Assembly (NCBI GenBank): GCA_027063545.1
Contig: JAMORN010000171.1
Span: 1-5,809 of the forward strand
Origin: a bacterium
Lineage (GTDB): Bacteria > JAMORN01
Direction: 5' to 3'
Length of the DNA stretch: 5,809 nt
Shown here: positions 1-5,809 of the stretch, in pieces
Position numbering within the stretch: the first letter of the stretch is position 1
Layout: each line of letters starts with the position of its first letter
Notes under the pieces: model-generated
Databases searched by the model: none
Told to the model about the DNA's origin: nothing
What the model saw: the letters and a program-made list of their open reading frames with translations, nothing else
Program-made: the position numbers and the translations under genes

Positions 1-241
1 GTATTTCAATAACTATAAAATTCTGTAAATACATATAAACAAAATATAAAAAATAAACAAAATGTAAAACTAGAGAAACTATATTTATGGCTGTAAATCC
101 TTTTTCATCTATCTCAATGGCCACATCCTCCAAATTTCTATAAAACTCATCTATTAATTCATTTAAATCGTATCTAAAGCCTCTTGATACAACAACACCA
201 GCCTGAAATAGAATTATAATAATTGTTATTATTGCGAGCAT
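1..241 (-). CDS. Unrecognised membrane protein, N-terminal part (3' end cut by window edge)
   Basis: An open frame of 80 codons runs from an ATG at 241-239 to the left edge without a stop, so the C-terminus lies outside the window. The start MLAIITIIIILFQAG is a hydrophobic helix (about residues 2-19) that could be a signal anchor or signal peptide. A charged loop follows (about 20-48, containing DLNELIDEFYRNLEDVAIEIDE), then a second hydrophobic, aromatic-rich helix (about 52-75). A TAG stop in the same frame at 256-254 limits how far upstream it could start. The start overlaps the last 13 bases of the EIIA-like gene, and no strong Shine-Dalgarno precedes it, so translation is probably coupled to that gene. 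Base composition matches the neighbours. I do not recognise the family. The open frame, the operon-style overlap and the membrane-protein pattern argue that it is real. Confidence 0.62.
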   Translation of the reverse strand, partial: MLAIITIIIILFQAGVVVSRGFRYDLNELIDEFYRNLEDVAIEIDEKGFTAINIVSLVLHFVYFLYFVYMYLQNFIVIEI

Positions 242-732
242 AGTTCTATTAGTCTATTATAAAAATCCTCTGATGATTCTGATTTTAAAAGATAATTTAT
301 ATTATTCTCTTCCATAAATATAGATGTTATAAGTGGTAAAATTTCTGTTCTTTTTGTACAATAAGCATCTTGATTATAGCCTATTAAAAATAAAAATTTT
401 ACCTCTCTATCATCAAATTCACTTATATAATCCTCTACGCCACCTTTTATAAAAACAGCAACTAAAATAATCTCTTTAGAATAGCTATAATCAAAAAATA
501 TACCATGAGGTATGGCTAGATAATTACCTATAGCTGTAATATTAGGAATCTCTTTTTCTTTTTTTAAAATTGATTCTTTTAAAGCTTCAATAGGTTTTAT
601 TTCTGGATATATATCCTCTATTTTATTAAAAACAAATTCGAATAAATGGTCCTTTTTTATAGTATCTTCAATATAAAATACTAAATCTTTATCTAAAAAC
701 TCTTTTAATGATTTTTTCTTATTCTCTTTCAT
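229..732 (-). CDS. PTS EIIA type-2 (fructose/Ntr-like) domain protein, 167 aa
   Basis: This is a stand-alone single-domain protein of about the usual length for EIIA type-2 (PtsN-like) proteins. Such domains accept a phosphate from HPr or NPr on a histidine and either pass it to a sugar permease or act as regulators in the cytoplasm. The conserved core is visible: an acidic/basic helix ending in KKEKE (about 57-61), then AIGNYLAIPHG with the predicted phospho-His at H76, a strand (about 88-96) where the family has its sheet, REVKFLFLIG (about 109-118), a helix with ILPLITSIF (131-139), and a C-terminal helix ending RLIELCSQ. The start at 732 is chosen because AGGAGAG lies 8 bases upstream; an in-frame ATG at 771 would add 13 residues and overlap the previous gene by 37 bases. 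The gene begins 2 bases after the barrel-protease stop. No EIIB, EIIC, HPr or sigma-54 gene is visible, so whether it transports or regulates is unknown. I favour a regulatory role. Confidence 0.85.
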   Translation of the reverse strand: MKENKKKSLKEFLDKDLVFYIEDTIKKDHLFEFVFNKIEDIYPEIKPIEALKESILKKEKEIPNITAIGNYLAIPHGIFFDYSYSKEIILVAVFIKGGVEDYISEFDDREVKFLFLIGYNQDAYCTKRTEILPLITSIFMEENNINYLLKSESSEDFYNRLIELCSQ

Positions 733-734
733 CC

Positions 735-3700
735 CTAAAACTCTCCTGATAAAGATAAATAAAACTTCCAATCACCATCAAAGCTATCTTTTCCTATATT
801 TTTCAAATATATAGGCTTTGCCCAATCAAATTTTAAAATAAAATATGGGTATAAATTTATCCTATAACCTAATCCTGTACCTATATGATAATTATCTACA
901 GACTTTAATTCATCATAATTATTATAACAAGCTGCTATATCTAAAAATATATCACCTTGAATATAACTCAACCTAAATCTAAAAGGAAAATAAAAATCTA
1001 TGTTAGAAATAAAAGGGAATCTAAACTCCATATTTGTCATAAAAAAATTATGGGTCTTTAACTCAAAAATATCATAGCCTCTAAAAGGTACAACAACGTC
1101 AAAATTACTAAAAGCATCTAATGAATAGTCTAAATTTTCATATTTAGGTATACGAGATGGATTTATTGTGAAATATTCTCCTCCTAAGTAATAATACTTA
1201 AAATTTTCACCCCTAATAGGCTTTGTATAACCTGATAGAAATCTTGTTGCCAGTGTATAGCTTCTCTTAAATCTAAAATACTTTCTTAGATCTATATTCA
1301 TTTCCCCTATACTATTTTTTAAATAAGCATCAGATATTGACTTTAAATTAATATCTATATACGTCCCATTTACAGGTCCATATACATCATATATTCTATT
1401 ATCTGTATTATAACCTGTTGATAAAGAAATAAAAGGCTTCTTTTTATAAGCTGCTAAATCTTCAGTTTCTGTTACCATCGTATATATACCATAATAATCC
1501 TCAAAAGAAATATCAATCTTATGTCTAACAATAAGATAAGGATTAAATATAAAATATAAAGAATTATAAACAGATAAAGGATATTTTATCCCTAGAAATG
1601 CCCAATTTTTAATATCATAATAATAGGTATATATAAAACTATCGGGAACCATAAAATATATAGGATATCTTCCTATACCCAAGTAATAATCTGGACGCTT
1701 AGATAAATACTGATAAAAAAATGAAAAATTCAGGTCTCTATCTATATCTTTTATTTCCATATTACTATTGAATGATAAATATATTCTATTATTTCCTAAT
1801 TCATCGCTCACAATTATATTTCCTAAAAGAGTCACTCCTGTAAGAATCTGGTAGTATAAAGCCATATATATAAAATCTATTGAATACTCGGGTTTATACT
1901 CACTTTTTTCGTATAATGTATCTGAAGAAGGTGCTACTAAAACATGAAGAGTATCTTTTTTGTTCTCTATATGAAGTTTTCTTTTTTCTTTTTCAAAATC
2001 TTTTATTAACTTTTCTATTTTCTTTGAAATATTTTTATTTGATTTTATTTTAGTTATCTTATACTCTACTTTCTTATCTATAAAATCGGAAATTCCCTCT
2101 GCTTTAGGCAAACTATTGAATCTATACTTAAACAAAGAATCTATATCTTCTATATATACATCAAATGTAAATTCATTTAGATAGTTTAAAACAATCTTAT
2201 TTTTTCCTATGGAAAAATTTCTTATATTTCTATATGAATTTGTAATATAATAAGATCTTTTTGTATTTAAATCTAGTACTTTAATATTTCCTATTCCTGA
2301 AGAATAATTTATAAACAATATTGTAGAATCATTATTATAAAAAACAGGGTTGTCTATCTTATATTTTGAAGAATAAATAACCTCACTTTCCCCATTTGAT
2401 AGATCGTATCTTATTAAAAGATAATGGGTTTTATAATTCCAAACATTGTCCATATTATCAAAATATTCTTTTACAAAAACAATATATCTACCATCTGGTG
2501 AAAAACTAGGGGAATATTCTTTACTATAATCTACACCTATTTTAATTAAAGAATTCTTTGAATAATCATATATACCTATAAAAGGGCGATTCTTTTCATC
2601 TATACTTTCAAAAGCAATAGTATAATCATCCATTGGCGAAGGCTTAGGATTTTTTAAAACTTCTATATTTTTAAATCTTAATTTTTTTACTATTTTATTT
2701 TTCTTTACCGAATACACTATTATCTCATCTTTACCATTTATGGTAGCTGAATAATATATAGTATCTTTATATGGATTCCATGAAATCTTAGAATAAAATG
2801 GGTGAAAACTTTCATAGTTTTTTATAACATCTTGCTTTATCTTTTTTATTACCTTCTTCTGTTTTACATCATATATAAAAATTGCGTCATAATCATCTCT
2901 GTCTGTAAAATAAGCAATCAAAGAATCATTATGATTGATTGAAGGGTTTACATTATATAATGTTAAATCTTTAATATGCTTTGTGATAGGTTTTCCATAA
3001 AAGTTTAAGTTATAGCTTTTATAATTAAACTTTGACCAGTACTTCTCTTTTAAATATATTTTCCAATCATCTACAGCATCCTCAAACTTCTCTCCAAAAA
3101 CCTTCTTAAATGTGTCGTAAAATCTATTAGAATACCAGTCTAATGAGGATTTATTATTACTTCCAAAAAAGAATTCTTTTATAAATAAAAATAATGTAGA
3201 CTCAGAATACTTTTCAGATAAATAATATATAAAACTCTGTCCTAGTTTATACATCATAAATCCAGAAGATGAACTTAAATCTATTTTATCTAAAATACCA
3301 GAAATAACTAATTCTCTTATATAAATATCCGTCTCATTATCCCATCCTAAAGAAGTATACTCACATAACCCTTCATGAAACCATAATGGAAACATCCATA
3401 ATATAGAAAATAGATTATATTTACCATATTTAGATGAAACCATATCATAAATAAAAGCATGGGTAAGCTCATGATGTAAAACATGTCTAAAATCGTAATA
3501 ATCTCCACTAAATGGGACAACTATTCTATACTTTACACTCTCTGTAAAACCACCAACCCCTTCTCCTATATATTGAAGTACAATGTTTGTCTGTTGAAAT
3601 TCAAAAGGTGTAGCATAGATAATAACACTAAATTTTTGAGATGGATAATATCTAAATCTGGTAACTAGGTTAGAATAAGCTCTTTCCAAGAAAAAAGCAG

Positions 3701-3869
3701 CTTTTTGAGCTAAAACATAACTATTATTGTAAAAAAATATTCTAAAATGCTCTGTTTCTATATAATACCAGTTAAGGTCTTTATATTGAACCTTATTATA
3801 TCCCCAGCTTTGTATAGAAAAAGTTAATAAAAAAAGAAAAATAACAAAAAATCCTTTTATCTTTTTCAT
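735..3869 (-). CDS. Secreted gluzincin metalloprotease - TolB-like propeller - Omp85-type outer-membrane barrel fusion, 1044 aa
   Basis: An N-terminal signal peptide (MKKIKGFFVIFLFLLTF..., likely cleaved after about G23) sends the protein across the inner membrane. Residues about 34-275 resemble the peptidase MA-like gluzincin fold: TEHFRIFF near the start, the zinc motif HELTH at 133-137, and WFHEGLCEY at 163-171 whose E166 is the likely third zinc ligand. Residues about 300-585 hold six propeller-like repeats of the WD40/TolB kind, the clearest being SPDGRYIVF at 457-465. A Lys-rich linker (about 598-640) leads to a barrel from about 660 to the end. The barrel opens with SDELGNNRIYLSF, carries the Omp85/D15 hallmark RGY at 930-932, then NMEFRFPF and GDIFLDIA, and ends in Phe, the usual BAM recognition residue. 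The protein should thus be anchored in the outer membrane; I infer that the protease and propeller face the periplasm, but surface exposure is possible. All key zinc residues are present. Substrate unknown. Its ATG overlaps the upstream stop (ATGA), behind a purine-rich AGAGAAG. Confidence 0.9.
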   Translation of the reverse strand: MKKIKGFFVIFLFLLTFSIQSWGYNKVQYKDLNWYYIETEHFRIFFYNNSYVLAQKAAFFLERAYSNLVTRFRYYPSQKFSVIIYATPFEFQQTNIVLQYIGEGVGGFTESVKYRIVVPFSGDYYDFRHVLHHELTHAFIYDMVSSKYGKYNLFSILWMFPLWFHEGLCEYTSLGWDNETDIYIRELVISGILDKIDLSSSSGFMMYKLGQSFIYYLSEKYSESTLFLFIKEFFFGSNNKSSLDWYSNRFYDTFKKVFGEKFEDAVDDWKIYLKEKYWSKFNYKSYNLNFYGKPITKHIKDLTLYNVNPSINHNDSLIAYFTDRDDYDAIFIYDVKQKKVIKKIKQDVIKNYESFHPFYSKISWNPYKDTIYYSATINGKDEIIVYSVKKNKIVKKLRFKNIEVLKNPKPSPMDDYTIAFESIDEKNRPFIGIYDYSKNSLIKIGVDYSKEYSPSFSPDGRYIVFVKEYFDNMDNVWNYKTHYLLIRYDLSNGESEVIYSSKYKIDNPVFYNNDSTILFINYSSGIGNIKVLDLNTKRSYYITNSYRNIRNFSIGKNKIVLNYLNEFTFDVYIEDIDSLFKYRFNSLPKAEGISDFIDKKVEYKITKIKSNKNISKKIEKLIKDFEKEKRKLHIENKKDTLHVLVAPSSDTLYEKSEYKPEYSIDFIYMALYYQILTGVTLLGNIIVSDELGNNRIYLSFNSNMEIKDIDRDLNFSFFYQYLSKRPDYYLGIGRYPIYFMVPDSFIYTYYYDIKNWAFLGIKYPLSVYNSLYFIFNPYLIVRHKIDISFEDYYGIYTMVTETEDLAAYKKKPFISLSTGYNTDNRIYDVYGPVNGTYIDINLKSISDAYLKNSIGEMNIDLRKYFRFKRSYTLATRFLSGYTKPIRGENFKYYYLGGEYFTINPSRIPKYENLDYSLDAFSNFDVVVPFRGYDIFELKTHNFFMTNMEFRFPFISNIDFYFPFRFRLSYIQGDIFLDIAACYNNYDELKSVDNYHIGTGLGYRINLYPYFILKFDWAKPIYLKNIGKDSFDGDWKFYLSLSGEF
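741..747 (-). promoter_or_regulatory. Shine-Dalgarno site for the EIIA-like gene
   Basis: On the minus strand the bases read AGGAGAG, then an 8-base spacer, then ATG at 732. This is the strongest ribosome-binding site in the window and it fixes the start of the EIIA-like gene. It sits inside the last codons of the upstream gene, spanning Ser-Gly-Glu just before the terminal Phe and TAG stop. Ribosomes finishing the barrel gene would clear this site, which suggests coupled translation. Confidence 0.75.
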
Positions 3870-5197
3870 ATCTTCTCTAATTTATATATATTAGAAATAT
3901 CTTCATTTATTCCTTTTAAATTAAACTCTCCTATTTTTGAATATACAACATTTATATTATTATTATCAAGAAATTCTTTTAAATCATCAGAAAAGGCAAC
4001 TACTATATCATCTTTTATATAGTCTGACAATTCGTTCTTAAATATACTAAGAATTCTTTCTGCTTTATTTACAGCTACCCCAATAGCTGTATATGTTTTT
4101 CTCATCCCTTCTCCAAATACTCCAACACCTACTTCTCCATAAGTGATACTAAATATAAAATGAACATTATCTTTTACTATTAAAGAAGAAAATTCCTTCA
4201 CTATAAGTGTCTGAAATTGATTTAAAATGTAGTGAATAAAATTTTCTAAATTTTTATAGACTTCCTTTGGTGTTTTACTGTCCAGTTCAAATCTTACAAT
4301 AAAGTTATCAGCAACAAATTTATCTAACACAGCACCATTATAGTACACAGACTCTTCTATTATATTATAATATAATCCCAAAAATTTGAGCCAATCCTCA
4401 TCTTTTGTTTTATAGTAAAATTCAGAAAACTCTTTAAAGCATCCCATAACCACTATACTCTTTTTCTTCTTAATCTCCTTCACATTAATAGATTCTTCAA
4501 TTATTTTGCTATCTATTAACTCTCTATATATTTTATTAATTGTTATTAACGATTTTATTCTCTCTATAGAATATTTTAGTCTTTCAGATATAATTTCATA
4601 GAAATTGCTATGCAAATAGTATAAAAGAAAAAATACATTATAAGAAGTAAATTTTAAAATCTCATCAGATAAATCAACCCTATATCCTTTGTAGTAAGAA
4701 TATACAATTATTAAAATATAAAACGGATAAAATAGTAAATATTGAATTAAATAATTACTATATGTTATAACTTTAACTCCTATAATTACTAAAAAATATA
4801 TATAAAAAATTGGTGATTCCGTGCCCTTATCAAAAAACATCATTAAAGTAGGACCTAAATACATATAAATTACATCTATAATAAAAAATTTTTTAAAGAA
4901 ATTAACATCATAATACTGTTCTTTAAGTTTAGGGATTACTAAATAGAAAACTCCTATTGAATATATTAAATGAACAAATAATGAAAAAATAGCTCCATAA
5001 AAAAAAGTTTTTGTTTCAAATCCTAAAAAATAAGAAAAAATAGCTAATAAGAATAAAACAATTATTCCAATATTTCTATATAGATAATAATAATAAGCTG
5101 TTCTATACCTAGTTTCTATATCATCTAAAACAATCTTTGTCTTTATATTTTCTAAATCTGTAAGATTATAAAAAAAACGTTCTATTAACCTTGTCAT
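3866..5197 (-). CDS. Membrane-anchored class III nucleotide cyclase homologue lacking the first metal Asp (C2-like subunit), 443 aa
   Basis: After a charged cytoplasmic N-terminus, about six hydrophobic segments (near 43-60, 64-89, 103-121, 129-146, 150-168, 182-198) form a membrane domain I cannot match to a named sensor family. A helical linker (about 199-240) leads to a class III cyclase homology domain (about 247-443). Visible signatures are LDKFVADNF (291-299), GVGVFGEGMRKTYTAIG (357-373), VNKAER (376-381), and the C-terminal GEFNLKGI typical of the family. By motif alignment, the purine-recognition pair is K293 and T370 (Lys/Thr, as in bacterial adenylyl cyclases), and the transition-state residues N377 and R381 are kept. 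The second metal Asp (D297) is kept, but the first is replaced by C253 in VVMGCFKEF. A homodimer should therefore be inactive or very weak; the domain resembles the C2 half of mammalian adenylyl cyclase. It starts 4 bases after the upstream cyclase gene, behind a weak AGG 9 bases away. ATP preference and heterodimer pairing are inference. Confidence 0.87.
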   Translation of the reverse strand: MTRLIERFFYNLTDLENIKTKIVLDDIETRYRTAYYYYLYRNIGIIVLFLLAIFSYFLGFETKTFFYGAIFSLFVHLIYSIGVFYLVIPKLKEQYYDVNFFKKFFIIDVIYMYLGPTLMMFFDKGTESPIFYIYFLVIIGVKVITYSNYLIQYLLFYPFYILIIVYSYYKGYRVDLSDEILKFTSYNVFFLLYYLHSNFYEIISERLKYSIERIKSLITINKIYRELIDSKIIEESINVKEIKKKKSIVVMGCFKEFSEFYYKTKDEDWLKFLGLYYNIIEESVYYNGAVLDKFVADNFIVRFELDSKTPKEVYKNLENFIHYILNQFQTLIVKEFSSLIVKDNVHFIFSITYGEVGVGVFGEGMRKTYTAIGVAVNKAERILSIFKNELSDYIKDDIVVAFSDDLKEFLDNNNINVVYSKIGEFNLKGINEDISNIYKLEKI

Positions 5198-5201
5198 AAC
5201 A

Positions 5202-5809
5202 TTAAACCTGTATTCTATATATTGTTAACTCTCTGTTTCTAACAACACCTACTTCTATCTCATCTAATATCTTCACATTATCTATCTTAAACTCTTTTAT
5301 TATATTTAAAACTTCCTTTGTAACAAGTATCACATTTTCATCATCATTAAATGTTTTCCCAAACTTTTCTATTATATGAGCTTCTTCTATTGATTCTCCC
5401 ACACTAGAAAAAGTTTTTCTTCTTCCTTTACCCATAATTCCAATACTTACCTCTCCTATTGTTATAACAAAAACTAATTTCAATAGATTCTTTGGAAAAT
5501 ATTTTTTAAATTCATCCATTATTTTATTATCAAGATCTCTTATTATATCTCTTATAGTATATATAGCATTTAAAACTTTAATTCTATTCTTTGTTCTTAT
5601 ATCTTCATGGGTATATCCATAGATTGCTAAAAAACCATCTCCTATAAATTTATCTATTATTCCATTATACCTAGATACATTTCTAGAAACAATAGTATAA
5701 AAAGTGTTTAAAAAATTAAAAATTATATGATCTGGGGCATTATGTAAAAAATGAGTAGACCTTCTTATATCCCCTATCATTACAACTAGATGTTTAGTCT
5801 CTATTAATT
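5202..5809 (-). CDS. Class III nucleotide cyclase domain protein lacking transition-state Asn/Arg (C1-like subunit); 5' end cut by window edge
   Basis: The frame stays open to the right edge. Upstream of the ATG at 5780 it reads LIETKHLVV, which continues smoothly into MIGDIRRST, the first strand of a class III cyclase domain. That Met is therefore internal and the true start lies beyond the window. Counting from it, the first metal aspartate is D4 in GDIRRST and the second is D48 in DKFIGDGFLAIYG, a near-canonical motif, with the Lys at K44. The later signature is degenerate: GIMGKGRRKTFSSVGESIEEAHIIE, where the family expects VN-x-A-x-R. The Asn is E132 and the Arg is I136, and Ser125 sits at the second purine-recognition position. 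It thus keeps the metal site and lacks transition-state stabilisation, like mammalian C1. It ends 192 residues after that Met, with TAA 4 bases before the membrane-bound cyclase gene. Any N-terminal sensor or membrane part is outside the window. Activity alone is unlikely; a heterodimer with the neighbour is my preferred reading. Confidence 0.87.
   Translation of the reverse strand, partial: LIETKHLVVMIGDIRRSTHFLHNAPDHIIFNFLNTFYTIVSRNVSRYNGIIDKFIGDGFLAIYGYTHEDIRTKNRIKVLNAIYTIRDIIRDLDNKIMDEFKKYFPKNLLKLVFVITIGEVSIGIMGKGRRKTFSSVGESIEEAHIIEKFGKTFNDDENVILVTKEVLNIIKEFKIDNVKILDEIEVGVVRNRELTIYRIQV

Noticed and set aside
1-60. AT-rich, A-run-dense segment as a possible terminator or intergenic region
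   Set aside because: No GC-rich hairpin followed by a T-run is seen on either strand, and the segment is open coding sequence for the left-edge membrane protein.
733-771. Upstream ATG at 771 as the start of the EIIA-like gene
   Set aside because: It would add 13 residues outside the EIIA fold and overlap the barrel gene by 37 bases, while the ATG at 732 has a strong AGGAGAG 8 bases upstream.
2100-2990. The propeller region as a TolB protein of the Tol-Pal system
   Set aside because: The repeats are TolB/WD40-like only in fold; they sit inside a protease-barrel fusion and no tolQ, tolR, tolA or pal gene is present.
3483-3668. A 61-codon open frame on the plus strand
   Set aside because: It lies wholly inside the metalloprotease-barrel gene, opposite conserved coding sequence around HELTH, has no ribosome-binding site or recognisable domain, and is best explained as an antisense shadow.
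5200-5202. ATG overlapping the TAA stop of the first cyclase gene (TAATG) as an alternative start for the 443-residue protein
   Set aside because: It is out of frame with the cyclase reading frame; the in-frame ATG is at 5197-5195.
5778-5780. ATG at 5780 as the true start of the right-edge cyclase gene
   Set aside because: The frame stays open to the window edge and the preceding residues (LIETKHLVV) form the first beta strand of the cyclase fold, so starting here would truncate the domain.
3866-5809. The two degenerate cyclase genes as decaying pseudogenes
   Set aside because: Both frames are long and uninterrupted, structural motifs around the lost residues are kept, and the losses are complementary rather than random, which fits specialised subunits better than decay.

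Overview
The window holds five protein-coding genes, all on the minus strand and packed with 2-4 bases between genes or with short overlaps. It reads as the interior of one operon transcribed from right to left. Neither end of the operon is visible: the first gene enters from beyond base 5809 and the last leaves past base 1. No RNA gene, mobile element, CRISPR array, promoter or terminator was found, and no stretch over 300 bases lacks a gene.

The DNA is very AT-rich, with heavy use of AGA (Arg), ATA (Ile) and TTA (Leu) and proteins rich in Lys, Ile, Tyr, Asn and Phe. The organism must be diderm, because one gene encodes an outer-membrane beta barrel ending in Phe. The fusion of a gluzincin protease, a TolB-like propeller and an Omp85-type barrel is known mainly from uncultured bacterial phyla such as WOR-3, Hydrothermae, Cloacimonadota and Gemmatimonadota relatives. 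An AT-rich member of such a lineage is my best guess; this placement is inference and weak.

In transcription order: (1) a class III nucleotide cyclase domain protein, cut at its 5' end by the window edge; (2) a protein with about six membrane segments and a second class III cyclase domain; (3) a 1044-residue secreted protein with a zinc metalloprotease domain, a six-bladed propeller and an outer-membrane barrel; (4) a 167-residue PTS EIIA type-2 (fructose/Ntr-like) domain protein; (5) the first 80 residues of an unrecognised membrane protein.

The most striking point is that the two adjacent cyclase domains are degenerate in complementary ways. The first keeps both metal-binding aspartates but has lost the transition-state Asn and Arg. 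The second keeps Asn, Arg and the Lys/Thr purine-recognition pair but has lost the first metal aspartate (now Cys). Neither homodimer should be active, but a heterodimer would contain exactly one complete active site, as in the C1/C2 arrangement of mammalian transmembrane adenylyl cyclases. I propose an obligate heterodimeric bacterial cyclase encoded by two neighbouring genes. It is co-transcribed with a PTS-type phosphorylation domain and an envelope protease-barrel, which suggests, without proving, that sugar or phosphorylation status and envelope state feed into cAMP signalling.
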